From Thunnus maccoyii (Eukaryota > Chordata > Actinopteri > Scombriformes > Scombridae), in assembly GCF_910596095.1 (NCBI RefSeq), contig NC_056542.1, positions 29,332,957-29,396,956 on the forward strand: DNA of 64,000 nt. Direction: 5' to 3'. Positions 37,721 to 51,924 of the stretch are shown piece by piece; position 1 is the first letter of the stretch; every line of letters begins with the position of its first letter. The notes below the pieces were generated by a model. That model was not told where the DNA came from. It worked only from the letters and a program-made list of their open reading frames with translations, and ran no database searches. The translations under genes were made by a program, and so were the position numbers.

Positions 37721-38653
37721 CTGGTTTTTAACATAGCTAACCAAGCTCTGCTAACGCGGTGAGGAACACGTTTCATTTCCTGTAACAATACAAGTCTCCC
37801 ATTATTTAGTCATTTAATACAAAGCAGTAAAGTAGGAAATGTTGGGTTTTCATTAGCAGTAACATAACACAACTCTGATACAACTTTCTGAAGGGGGGCC
37901 TTAAAGAGACAGGAGCTAAGATTGTCTGTTAAGAAACAGAGGCTCAACTGAGGGGCTGTATAAAAGGCCAGTATAAGATAAATAAGAAGTTTGAACTGTG
38001 AATCATGAAAAGCTACTCTAGTGGAGTACCAGAATAAAAATATAGAGCTGCAAATGAGCATAATAGGTAGACAGGGGTCAATGTTTTTTTCAAGCATAAC
38101 TTGGCAGGTATGGACATAATTGCCAATACGGAGATCACACCTATGACAAACTATTACAGAAAAAGACAAAGACAATTCACAACACTGAGGACTACATTTT
38201 TTATCCTTAAAAGGCCTGGTAAGAAGGCAGGCTCTTCTGCATTGCCAAGTAGATGAGTTAATTTCACAATTTCCTGTATGACAAAACATAATTACTCCTC
38301 TGTACTGTGTCCATGTTTAAGTGGGTATTTGCGCGTTTATGTGTCTAGTCACTCCACAAAATGATATCAGGTCAGATGGCTTCTGAATCAATCTGACGAG
38401 TGTTCTGTCCACTTGAGAATTTCACACATTTGAGAGGGTGAAAGAAACAAAGAGCCAAAGAGAGGGAAACAGAGAGAGACTGTGTGAACTACAACAGTGT
38501 ACAGCTGCAGAGGCAAAAGAAGCTACAGCCTGTCCAATACCAGATTTTGCGGGTTAGGGCTATTGTTTTCATTTGAATAATGCATACATTCTTTACACCA
38601 CTGCTCAAAAGCTACAGTAAAAGACAAAACATTAAAGTAAACATTATTGACTG

Positions 38654-39387
38654 TAGGGCTATGCAATATGACTAAAATCTCTCCCGATATAAATCATTTC
38701 ATATCCAGATAACGATACATATTACGATATAGCACATTTTCTGTAAATTCAATGAATGAAAAGTTTATATAAAATGACTACATGGAAAGTCCTATTTCTC
38801 ATTACATTTTGAATTATATACTCGACGAATAAAAGGTACTGACAGATATTTGATCATTTTTCTCCTTGTATTTAGAACCTTGGTGCAAATTTTCAATTAA
38901 GCATGTGCAAAATACATATTATTAATCTATAAAATACAAAAATTTGAATAGAAACATAATGTTTGACATGATTCTTGCATAGGTGGTGAAAGAGGTTAGT
39001 GGTGTTTGAGTCTGTTGTGGGGACCAGTCTGCAGCATAATTAGCAAAATAAGGTTTTCTGGTCCGTGTCAGACTTTTCATACCCAAACCACGTCGATGCG
39101 ACAGAAGTAGCCCCTCTTTCAGGTACAAGCTCCTCGTTTAGTCCTGGCTGGTTGGAGTCCTTCTCCTGTTCAGAATTACTCCGTTCTGTGTCACGTTCAG
39201 TCTGTGTTTGTTTGTGTTGCCTTCATGCAAATTTCCTGCCTGCATTCATGCCGTGAATCATCCAAATGACGAAAAATATTGTCGTAAAGAGTGTCATTTG
39301 TGACACAACAAAATAAACAATAGAGCATAATATGAAACGATAGACGTTTTTCTATCGTCAAACAATATATACCGTCATATCGCCCTA
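38654..39387. mobile_element. non-autonomous hAT-like transposon
   Basis: Starts TAGGGCTATGCAATATGAC and ends, reversed, TAGGGCGATATGACGG, an imperfect terminal inverted repeat. The flanking octamers ATTGACTG (38646-38653) and ATTGATTG (39388-39395) differ at one base, fitting a hAT 8-bp target duplication. At 734 bp no transposase is visible. It is rich in CGATA-type words near both ends, as in other short hAT derivatives. Confidence 0.75.
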
Positions 39388-42300
39388 ATTGATTGCATTA
39401 TTGTTTCCTAATTTGTGATTAGCCAACTCAAATCCTACATGCGTCATTCCGTGACAAAACAGAAAATGTTGTTGCAGCACTGTCTCAGATTTTGTTCAAA
39501 CCTTGTCTATATCATGAAAAGGTCACAAAAGCAAGGTCTTTTCAAGACATTAATGCCCAAACATGGCTCCCCAGACAAGGGTTTTTGAGAGTGTAAAAAT
39601 AAAAAAAAATATCAAGAGCCAGAATATATGAAAACATTGAAATTGAACAAAAATATTTTACAGGCCTTAGTTTTGGGACCCAAACATTATATAGACAAAC
39701 TCTGAACAAAATCTGAAACAGTGCTACAACCACTTTCCTGGATTCTGTCTGATTTGACGCAGAATGACCAACAAAATAGAAATATAATCAATGGAGCCTT
39801 CAGAACAATCTATAAAATGACACTGTTTCAAGATCACCTTGATGCCTTTTTTACTAGAGAGAATATGGAAACTGTGCTAGGCAGGTCCTTGCATGCAAAA
39901 AAGATTGGATTTGAAATGAACATCTGTACTGATCAGGTAATTCTGTCTCCTACACAGCCTTCTGGAGATTTGCTTTGAGAGCTTTGTCCAGAAGGAAAGA
40001 GGAGTAACATGTACCGTTTCTGAGGAAATCATTAAACAATAAACACTGATTGTCTTCAGAGGCCACCCCTTCAACAAACCCACAGAGCAATGTCAAACTG
40101 CATCTGAGAAGGAAGATCATCTACACTCAGGCCAAAGAGAAGGGCTGAAAAACATTGTTAGTCCAACAATGACACTGTTCAGGGGATGGGTAACAAGGGT
40201 AAACCATTGGTTTGTACCAATGCTTGCTACACCACTGTACTCTCTGATTCTACAGTGTTGTGCTTAGTGGTTCTGGAAGTGGTGATGAGGGAGGCAGAGA
40301 AGGAATGTCTGTTATTTTAGGAGAGTGTTGCTATTAAGGTCCAGCTTGCATGTTGGGTGTCCATCCCTGAATGAGTATGTGTGTGTTTATCTGTGCCTTT
40401 GATTACACCTTGGCAATGAACCATGCTGTGGAAACACACACAGAATAGTGCCACAGGACACACACGCACCCATAAACTACCCACACCAACTAGAGAGGTG
40501 TACAGAGCATGCTCTCTAACACATACTGTATATGTGCATACTATACCAGCACTTACAGCAAATGCAGTAAAACAGAACCAACAGAAATCTTTCAATCTGC
40601 AACACTATACCAAAAGATCAAAAGCAGAAAGCAGCACTCGGCACTGAGCGCAGCAGCTGCAACCAAACCACTGACACTACCAGCACCACACTTCTCTGCT
40701 TTTCTGAAACACATGCTGTTCTTTCTCCAGACAACCTCCCTCTTTCTTCTCTCTCCCTCTCATTCACACACACGCACACACACATATGAAGGCGAGAGAC
40801 AGTTATCCCCTCTCTGTTCCACAGCCCTGACTCCACTTTGACCAGCAATGAAAACAGGAAACTCTGATGTGGTGGGCAGGGCTGGCCTTAGCATCTCCAG
40901 CACATATGGAAGGAGGCACGGGATTAAGGAACAACGTCTCTCCCAAAGACACACACACGTGACTTTTCCTCTCTTGTTATTGGGTAAACACATACAAGTC
41001 AACACTTGGTATTCTCCTGTACACACATTTCATATGCACCTAACATGGTAGACACAGTTTGTCAAAGTTCCTGACATTTTTGCTACAAAGTACAGGGATG
41101 CAAAAAAAGGTAAGGACAGCAGCTGAAACTGGAATATAGGGGTGCAGTGTGTGGTATAAACAGAATGTGAAAGTCTAATAGTATTCATTCAACCATGAAA
41201 AGATGATTGCAGGGCAGGTGCTTTATCCTGACCTTGATGTCTGTCACAAGGCTACCACTGCGTCTAAAATCTGCCAAGAAGTGACTGCCTGAGCTTATCG
41301 CTGTTGAGCAGATAGCTGTGCGTGCATGTGTGTGCGATGAGAGGAGTGATGATGCAAGTAGACTAGGCCAGCTGTCTGATCTGAAGGCTCTGGCTAGGTC
41401 TCACTCACAAAATGAAACACCTATGTCAGCTCATTGGCTGCGGGCTGTGGTCAGCAGTAAAGGCTTTTCTCATTCAGCGTGCTGATTTAAGTACATTAAC
41501 ACAATCCAAATCTGTCCAGTCCGCCTGAACTCGGTGAGAGAGAGCTCAGAGAGGCAGAAAGAGTGAAGAGAAAGACAAATAAAGGAAAAGGTGAGAGGAC
41601 AGGCTCGAAAAGAAGTAACAGAAAGAGGAAGACATAAAAAGGATGGAGAGATGAATAACGATGGAGGGTCAGGAAAATGGCCATAGGGTGCCGAGAGGTG
41701 AAGAATTGTTAGCTCTCGCAAAACAAAATCCTGCTCTGTCATTTGGCAGCTTTTTTCACAGCTACAGTACATTCCTCCTCATAAATGAAGTGACAGCACT
41801 AAAGAGGAAGCTAAAAAGAAAAAGAATGGGCAGAAAGACAAGGAAGAGAAAGTAAGAGTGGTCTCAATAACTTAACATTCCCAAAACCTCTCAAATAACA
41901 GATTATGTTTCACCTATAAGTATTGGCTCACTAATGTAGCTGTGCACTAAGGACCAAATAACATACTTTTATGGCTTATAAGAAAACACTTTGTTGAAAA
42001 GGTGAGTGGCTCTAGAGGAAAGGCTTGGGATCAGTTTTCATAGTACATTTTCTGACAGATATGAGCAATATTGGTGCTGAGATCAAACTTTGTAGAGAGA
42101 CACTGGATGATGAAATGTCAATTTTTTGTAGTTGTGGAAACTACTGATCCCCTGCAGGGAAACTGAATTTCCCAATTGTGGGACATAAGGTAAGGCCAGA
42201 AGTAGAACAGACACACTCCACAGGATGACTATGACATGAGAATAAAATGATGGTGCACACTGGACAGAAGAACAAATCTGAACTGTGCATGCATACTATT

Positions 42301-45300
42301 GTGAAAAGCAAAGAAACAAAGGATCTATGCATGGTGTTCTGAGGTTTGTCCCAGCTGTGGACTGTTGTAAAGTCTGAACAGTCTACTCAATAATACTGTT
42401 TGTTACAGCAGGATGAATAACCTCAATCAGAGCACATTGCATAAACATTAGAAAGGAAAATATGAAACTGAACACAACGTAGAGCCAGCCCATCCGCTAA
42501 TAATTAAAACTAGCTTTTGAGGATGATCAGCATCTGCCATTCACATTCACTTGCAGTTAAACATGCATGTGTACATGTACCTACCTAAACAAGTGTGTAA
42601 CACACACACACACACCCTCCTTCTCTGACTACACATCCCCCAATTATCAATAAGGAGTTTGTTTACACCTGATGCAAGACAAAGCACCCACATTTGACAG
42701 GCTGTCCTTAGCTGCTGTAAGAAACTGTCCAAAACCGATTAGTGAAAACCACATGAGGTTCCAAGGAACAAAACATTTGTGTTGTGGAAAAACAGTGAAA
42801 TTCTTGATCTCATTTGAGGTCATAGGTGAGATCACAATCTCTCTGAAAAAAGCCACCTGTTAATTGTCTTACTTTAAAGGAAAGAACTGTTTTTTTACAG
42901 TTCCTATTGTGTATGTTGAGTCAATCCAAATACATATTTTTAATATATCCAAAAATGGCAGAGAAAATGCAATTTGCCAGCCATAACAACAGTTTCTACT
43001 CGCAGCTGTGCCAAACAACAACATAACTTTGACAAAACTGTCAGGTGATGACATGTACACTGTGACAGATTAAAGCAAGTTTTAGGTCCCTGCAGGCTGA
43101 TTTTCAGACTGTAATAAAGGGAAACTGGAAACCAAAGGGTCAATGCAAGTTTTCCCACCATAAAACAATGTAGTGATGGCACTCCATAAAGGAGACACAG
43201 GAAGTCACTTGAATGCAAAAGTAAACATTTTAAATCTCTCAGTGCACATACACTTTATAGCATCTTTAATCTTGTGTCTGATGACCATTAAAGGATTGAC
43301 TGCTGAGAATATTTTTGACCAGTTACGCATGTTGGTCTATAGGTTAATTTGTATACATACTCTGCTAACGGCAAGACAACATCTGTGTTCACAACATCTG
43401 ATCTTCTTTTTGAATGGATAAAGTACCAGTCCTACACAGAGTGTTGCATTATGGGTTGTTTGTAGCCCTAATGTTGCTAGGCTCACGGGTGTCTTAAAGT
43501 CTGTCTGTAGTGTAGTATATTGTCAGGACAATACAGTATTTAGGAACCCATTATTTTATAACATCCAAGGTTTAAATCATTTTTTATGGCGGTTACTGCA
43601 ATGGTTTGAATGACTTTGCTAATTTGTGCTATAAGGAAAAAATATCAATACTGCAGTAGTCTAATAAAGCATATGCAGGAGGGCACAGAAGTGCTATACT
43701 GCTAGACACAGAGTTTGACTACTGCAATGGCCACGCTACTTAATTAGAAAAAGGCTATCAGTAATCTTGGGTAATCACCAATTCAATGCTGACGCGAGTA
43801 GGTCTGGGGTATGATACAAATGAGTAATACAGAACACTGTAGATAAGAGTGTGGTGAGAATTTCTGTGTGCGTAAGCGTGTGCATCATGAAGAACAACAA
43901 AGTGAGAAAGCAGATAGAAAGATGAGAGCTGGTAGACGTGCCAGAGCTTTCCTTGGGGACAGAGTTCATTAGGCATTCCAGAGACGAAAAGATCCAGTAC
44001 TGACCTCAGCTGACCTACTGCAGCCTGGGAGAGTACAACTCTCACTGAGCACACGCCGAGAACCATGGTACGCTCAACTTTTACACGCAACACAGATTTA
44101 GTGTAGATTTGTGATCTTCCCCTGCATTAAATGTCTACCGAAATCCAGCTACATGAATGTGGAGAAATATTCAGGACAGGTTCATATTATAAAGGATTTA
44201 GCCCCAAACTACTTAAAGAGCGGTGAAGCTGCAGAGCATACAATGAGAAAATAAGTATTTCAAATGTGTAAAATTTTGATGACAGTGGTGTAAGTGAAGG
44301 ACAAAGTGCACCAGGCATATACATTTTGAAAATCAGCAATTTTGTAATGATGATGACCCCACTTATCATGGCAAAATGTGGTCTGACACCCTCATGGTCT
44401 ATTTTAAACTTTCCTAAAAATTGGTATGCTTTAAGTGATACATTGCACATATCAAATATTCATAAGATGTGTATAGCATTTACTTGAACACCACAGCTAA
44501 AGTAGGCCTATGAGGTCATTTAATCATCACTGTCTTCTCTGTAACAGTTTCTATACTATCAGCTTTAGCAAACAAAAACACATTTCAACAACCTATGTGT
44601 TGCAAAGAGTTAAGTGGTCCACTAAATATGAAAGGACTGGGAGCTTCTTACTCAACTACTTTGAAAATGACTCATTCATACAATAACATACACACACATA
44701 AAACAAACCTACTAAACAAACAATCAGTTAAAGGACCTTTTAAGGTTCCCATTGAGTTATTTTCCAACTATGTTGACACACTGGTTAAAGATAAGCCTGG
44801 TTAGAACAACTCTAAATGGAAATTGTAAAGGGCAAACCTCTCCATATCCAATCCTTGTCTTTTTCTAGGCCAGGGAAGGTAAAAGCAGCACCTTTCTTTA
44901 ATCTAACAGAAAGGAGAGGACCACCCTGGGTGACTCAGCAGTGCAGAAGAATGCCTGCCATTCCACTCAGTTGATAATTAGACCTGGGATTCTACCGAGT
45001 CTAAACTTAGCTAGCAGAGACTCACTAGTGAGCCGTGTTTCTATAAGCGGTAAGCAGCGTGTGTGTGTGGAGTTACATATGACTGGGGCAAAGGAAACCA
45101 CCCACAAAGAGAATGTGAGGTCTGTATTACTACTGCTTGCCATGGCAGTGGTGCAGCGACACAATGTGAGATTTGTTATCCTATTACACATTGTTGGAAC
45201 ACATATAGAAGCGGCACAAATCAAACACAAGGACACAGATATACAAGGAGATAGAGATACATCTAGGCACAAGCAAAGACATAATAGGTTCAAAGAGGGA

Positions 45301-45740
45301 CTGATAGATGGACAGGTATACAAGATCAAGACAGGGACACAACAGTGGTGACAGGCTAGAATGAGACAGACAGGCAGACAGATAAATGTGAACAGTGAAA
45401 CATGCAGCAGCTGAGCCAGTGTAGTCATCCAGTTAGTATCACTCCAGCTGCATTCCTGGCCTGCCTGTCTCCTGTGTAATGCTGCCTCTATGCACATTCC
45501 TGAGCTTCTATGGGGCTGGGGACAGTCAATGCATTAGTGAGGCTTCCACTGCATCATGAACAGACACAGAGCAACCTCCTGGCGGGCAAGCTGAGCAGCT
45601 ATTGACTGATGTGGGATGAAAGTCAAACAGTGTCTCTCTCTTCTCTCTCTCTCTACTAAAGTGTGGAGCAAGCTGAAAACTGAGGGTGTGGTCAATGGCT
45701 ACATCTAAATGACAGGTTTAACCTTGCACTAGTGTTCAGA

Positions 45741-45760
45741 TTGTTGCCTATAGGCAACAA
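45741..45760. repeat. perfect 20-bp palindrome
   Basis: TTGTTGCCTATAGGCAACAA is identical to its reverse complement. The arms are GTTGCC/GGCAAC, the half-sites of an RFX X-box, but the spacer is 4 bp rather than the usual 0-3. It lies in rnf19a intron 1. Confidence 0.9.
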
Positions 45761-46635
45761 ATCATCAAAAACCTGGTCATGCAATGTGTTTTGGATCTGT
45801 AGCTACAACAGACAAAAGAAAAAAAAGGGTGCATACAGCAAGCACAATAGCAGTGTTAACAGGGAAGCCATTGTTGAATGTACAAAGAGAGGCAAGGCAA
45901 GCCGACAGGGAGAAGAAAAGGAAAAGTTTCCAACCCCAACAAAGCCAGTACAGTCTCCAGCTGCCCCCCTCCTCCCAGACTTCCCCTCTTTCCTCCCTCA
46001 CTTCACTTGAGAGGGGAGGAAATGAGGTAAGCATCCTGGCATTTCTGCTCAGCTGAGAGAGCTAAGAGCTCAGGAAGAGGGTGTGAAATATGAAGGAATG
46101 AAATGGTAAATTGGGAGTATGTGATATATTTCCCCTGGTAACCCTGAGAGAAGAAGCAAAAAATACAACTATAACTGTAATTTTGGGCATGACCATATTA
46201 AGATATTTGTCAAAGATATTTGTCAACTGGTAGATATTTCGCCATACCATTAATACCAAAGTATCCATCTCTTCAATATCTCTGGTTATAATAACTCATG
46301 TAGTAACTATGTATTATGTCTCCTCATTTTAAGACTTCTTACAGATCTTCTTTCCTGTCTTTAACTTGCACATGTCTCTTGAATAGTATGAAGCTATGGT
46401 TGCTCCTGAAGGAGTTGTATGTTTTGTTGTTCAGCTGACAGTTCAGTTTGCGCTTAAGCACTAACTGCTGTTTTACAGTTTAACAGGATAGGAAAAAAAG
46501 AGCAGTCATCAAGCATCTGAGAGATTCAAACTTCCCCTCCCACCTTAGAGACATAGGGACAATGGAGAATTTGCTTCACTGGAACATCTGAGCTAGAGAC
46601 GGGTACAAGAAAACCTTCAGTTGATGTACAGTAGG

Positions 46636-48275
46636 GGTGGAACAGTACACGAAATTCACGGTTCGGTATGTACCTCCGTTTTGGGCTCACGGTTGGGTAC
46701 GATATCGGTACAGCAGGAAAAAAAAGAAAAGGTAGAAAATAACATTTTGGTCATTTGAAAAATGTAAACGTCCAACAATGGCTCACTGGTCATAACTATT
46801 ACTGAAACGGTTTAGTTGTGCTGCAGTGGAAAAAGAAAACAACTTTTCTGTTTCTTGCAAGGAGTCAGGACCTGCTGACAGCTGTTTTATGCTGATTTAT
46901 GGTCTAACTGTAAATAAAGGGGTTGAAACCAGCTCCACCTCCAGCAGCTACAATAGTAACATGCTGCTCTAACACTGACGCTTCAGTATTAATAATCTAA
47001 TGATGTCATATATAATAATATATATAATATAACATTTTAAAGTCCATGTAACTGAGAATTGCAACCGCCTTATTTGAGCTGGATTTAGTCTCTTTCTTGT
47101 GTGTTTGATGTTTGTTTTCCCTATCTGTTGTGTTTTATTTCTACTTAAACTGTAACTGATGTGGCGTCTTGGCAAGGTCTCCCTCGTAAAAGAGATTTCA
47201 ATCTCAAGGGAGTTTCTGGTTAAATTAAAAAAATATATCAGTCAGAGGGACCAAACCACCACTTTTAATTTCTTACTTTTAAACTACATTTTTCTCTCTC
47301 ATAATTGCTTTTTACGATGTGCTATCTGACCACGTCGGAAATCAAATGTATTTATCGTTCATTTATCTAAACAGCTTCACTCAAAGGCAGAGTGAAAAGC
47401 CAACAGTCACGATGGAGACGGAGAAACATCACAGAGAGTGGATGGGGACGGGGAGATGCTGTATCGTTTCACTACAGAGATAGCAGAGCATATTATAATA
47501 GTAGCATTGCACTGGGTCAGTGTTATGGGTCTCTCGTATGTCATTGACAGCAGAAACACCACAGGGTTTTTAATGCCAAAATAACTCCAAATATCTATTC
47601 ATTTAGAAATCAATAGCATTTGGGAGCTTCTGTGCAGTGCTGCTCCAAAACATGAGCCAACCTTTGTGTCGTTGCCTAGGAAACTCTTGGTAGCATAGTT
47701 CCTTTAAAGAATAGAGCAATGCGTAATCTGTGTGCGTAGCGAGTGTGTGGTTGAGCGAGAGCGAGCGGAAGAAAGTGACAGTGAATGCGGGCGCAGCTGA
47801 GGAAAAGGTTAGCAGTAAGTTGTCAGTCTGGCAGTAAATGTACAGTATAGACCATAGTGTGTCAGTTAATTAATGTTGCAGCTTAGCCTAACCTGACCAC
47901 GCCCACTTAAAGCGGACCACCTATTCTCATTTTAGTGTCAATCTCCCAATCTCACCTGCTTCTAGACAGAGAACGCCAGTTTCCCACTCGCAGTGAATAA
48001 ATCCTCACGTTTAACTGTTAACTGTTGTTGTCTGACCGGCTGTTGACTACCCAACACTTTCTGCCCAAGATGAGTCGAGTGCTTAAGAATAAAAGCACCA
48101 GTGGTTCCGCTTTGATACATTTTATTATGACAGTATTTTATTTAACTTTATTATAAAAGTACTTTATTTGAACCAGTGTTACCATGTTAACTGCAACTGT
48201 GGCACAAAATGGTCGTAAAATGACAATAATATCATTTATCACAATAATTTCTGGGACAACGTGACAGGCCTAGCT
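46636..48275. repeat. composite block of degraded interspersed repeats
   Basis: The left end reads TAGGGGTGGAACAGTACACG with GGTTCGGTATGTACCTCCG close behind, wording I associate with fish hAT ends. The right end is ATAATTTCTGGGACAACGTG followed by ACAGGCCTA, another hAT-like terminus. Part of the interior (47565-47870) is a diverged copy of sequence inside the hAT-like element at 34003-34837. The ends do not match each other, so this is probably several partial insertions. Confidence 0.4.
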
Positions 48276-50426
48276 GTCTCCTGCTCTTTGTTGGGTTTGG
48301 CAAACATTTGCCTAACTGATCACTTAGTCCTCATCCTTAAAATCTTTTCCCTTGTAAAAATGATATACTGTGTTGTTTGAAAATACTAACAATTAAGAAT
48401 AAGTATAACCATAGCGTTGTTGTACAGGTATACTTTTTTATAGTAAGAGCTGAGCAAGGTTATGTGAGAGAGAAATAACAGGCTGATCTTACATTTTTCA
48501 TATCATACTGAAGAAGGGCTGAATTAAGAACATATTGTCTGATGGAAAACAACTACAGTCTAGAGCCTTACATGATGCAGAATTTATCCAAAAGTCAAAG
48601 ACCTGTGCACAGTTACACAGAGAGAGTTAGAGAGAGAGACAGAGAGAGCAGCAGTGGCTGGGTGAGCTAGAGGGGGAATGTAGAGAGTGAGCAGCGCTGC
48701 CGAGAACAAAGCTGTGAATCAGATAAATAAAACATTATTTTCTGATTGTTTTGGGGCGGTTCCGTTCTAAAGCACAAATAAACAAGACCACACCTCCACA
48801 CAACTCTGCGGGAAGGTGCTGCATTGCCGGATTTTGTGTGAATGCAGAGCTTCATCCTGTCTGCTGTGGCCTCTCTGCTCTGTGTGTGTGTAGCTAAGCC
48901 CTGCCCTCTGTCAAGCAGACACACAGACCTGCAGCTCTTTATACATCCATGACACAGAGACAGAGAGCAGAGCGGAGCAGAGCAGAGGAGAGACAGAGAG
49001 AGCAATGTAACCTGGTCACTAAGCTACAAGTCCCGACCTCACACCCTGCACGCTGTTATTGGCTCAAGGCTACACACCCACTGCCCAAAGGTTGACACCC
49101 TGAAGTGTCCCAAACACAGAAAAATAATAAGAAAATAAGAAAATACAGGCAGAGGGCAGAGTCTCTGCAGATAAATACACTGCCACACATGTCTAGTGGG
49201 TCATAAGTGATGATTGAGAGGGATTACTTTTGTATGAGTCTATTGAGTTAATTGTTTTTTAGTAAAATCCTGCATAGTATACCTTTAAGGACTACATGAT
49301 TTAGTAAGATGTCCTTAGTGTCTGATGAATGATTATAAGAAACTTGAGCTGTGTTTCAGGAAGGGAACCTTTTGTGTGGCTGATTTTATTTGTAGAGCCT
49401 GGTAGAGATGGCCAAGTTCCTTGTTTACAATGTAAAGTAAGAAGTTTTGTTCTTGTCTGTTTGACAAATGTTTCAACACTACAACTATATTTTGGTCAAT
49501 GTGGGCTGGGCACTTGTGCATGATGCAATAACTGACTAACTCACTCTATCCTGCAAAAGCAACAGCAAGAGCTCTTTATTTATTTATTTCCACATCGTTT
49601 ACATGGATCATGGACTGGTGAGGATACCAACATTTTGTCTGGGACGTGTAAGCTTTAGCCTCAGTCATTAGCATCTTCAGCATCATCACACAATGCTGAG
49701 TCATTATGGTATCATGTATGTGTAGCTATCAAATGCATATTTAAGACACTTTTGCAGAGTTCTCATTTTCAAACAAGTTAGCTGGAATCATTAAAAAGTC
49801 TACCAAAGTTTCAACCAACTCACAGAGGTAACTTTAACTGGCTAGCTAGCTACAGCTGACTCAATCTGCTAGCAACTTCTTTCTGAAATCAAGTACCCAT
49901 TGTTTCGAAACCAAATCAGCAAATGTTATCATTATAAAGAGCATTAGTACTGTGCTAAAATGGACAGCTTGACAGGCGTAGCAACATGACTAATTAGGGC
50001 GGGAATAGCAAATATTAAACTGCAAATTTAAATCAGCAGCGAATGACAGATCATTAAAAAACTGTCAGTAGCACTAAATGCTGGCTAAAGACATGAGATC
50101 CTTCACACTGTGCTGAGTTACTGAGTAATTCTGCGCTGCGCTGTTTGGATGACATCCTTTTTGGAGGAGTTGGGAGTAACATACAGCTTGTGGCTTGACA
50201 AGATCCTTTAATTTACATTTTACAAATTTGACAAACCACCAACCACCTCAGGAGTTGGTCTGACCGACCAGACCACCATCCTTCTTCGATGTATCAAATG
50301 TGCTTAAGCATAACCAGATAAGTGCTAGTAAAGAAAGACACACGTCATAACCAATGACAGCACCCTGGCCAGGCCTTCACCACCTATAGCCTTGCAGCTG
50401 TGTTTGCCATAGAGGAAGCTAGGGAC

Positions 50427-50545
<119 letters not shown>

Positions 50546-51924
50546 CACAGGGCAGGTTGCCACGTTGGGCCAATGACCTTTCTTTGGAAGAACACACAGG
50601 TCTGGACAACATGCTGCTAAGCCCGGGGAGGCCTCTGACTCCCCACCACTGATGACTCTGGAAGACTGCCTTTAGCACTCAAAAAACACAATAAATGTGG
50701 CTTCATCACAATAATTTGATGTGGAGGAGTCTCCAATAGAAATGTGTAGTACTGAACAATAAAACAATACTGATAATTACCTACATGTTTTTTTCTACAT
50801 GGTAAAATAATATTTTGGTGAAACATAGAACAGAATTACAGTCTTTCTTTAAGCACTATCCAAGTGGCACCCCAAAAAGCCAACCAAATGCAAAGAATAA
50901 AGTTAACCTCCTTCCACTTGCCAATTGTCTACCCTTTTGTGGGGTAAAGAAATACACACTACAGAAAAGAAAGGGGCAGAAAGATTGCATAGTGAAAGTG
51001 TAGGATGACAGCCAATTCAGAGAGTGTGGAGAAAGTACATCAAACAAGTTCAAATTCAAATAAAGATGGTGGGGACATTTTGATAAGAAAACATTCTTAC
51101 ACATTGGTGGTTTTGCATTTTTTTGTAGTTATTCATAGACAAGTCAATTTTTATTTATATGCCCCTGTATCATAAATCACAAACTTGCCTTGTACAGGAT
51201 ACAAAATCCTCCATACTTGGACCATAGTCTGAGACCCTAGTCTTACCAAAAACAGATGACTGCTCAATGTAAAATATGCAGAGGAAGCATCCCAAAGAAC
51301 ACGGGTAATGCCAAACATGGGGTAAATAGTTAATAATGTCTACATAGGCCAGAACCCTCTAAAAAAGTCTTGGAAAGGTTTTTGGAAAAACTAAGAACAT
51401 GAAAGTGCTACAAGACTGAGCTTTGCCACTAAAAGATGCAGTAAATGTAGGACCTAGTTTTTGCTTTGTACAGAAATCCTCTTACATGGTGTTTTATATA
51501 CAGTGGGGTCCAAAAGTCTGAGACCACATTTAAAATCTCTAATATTTTCATGTTAACCTGGAAATAATCAAAGTCTGAGGATTCAGAATCATTTAAAAAC
51601 AGTAGAAGTTATGACATGTAAAATGAAGAAGTAATATTTGCACTATTTCTAGGTCAGCAATCAAATTTAAGTAAATTTGTGGCATTGACCAACTTAACTC
51701 CTTTGTACAAAAGGTCAGATTTCCTTAAGTTGTATCCTTTCCATTGAAGTACACATACAGATGACACTCAGTTCAAGTTGATCTACTCATCAGAGGCTCA
51801 TTCAAGTAACTCAAATTGCAGCCAGTGTTCACCTGTTATAAATATGGCTGTGCCTCAAGTTTCCAGAAGATCATTGATGACTAAGTAGCATTGTGATGGT
51901 GGGAAACATGGCATCAGAACTGTG

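Noticed and set aside
44941-45497. Overlapping frames of 136 and 176 codons on both strands
   Set aside because: Low-complexity composition, no conserved motif, no supporting splice structure; located in rnf19a intron 1.
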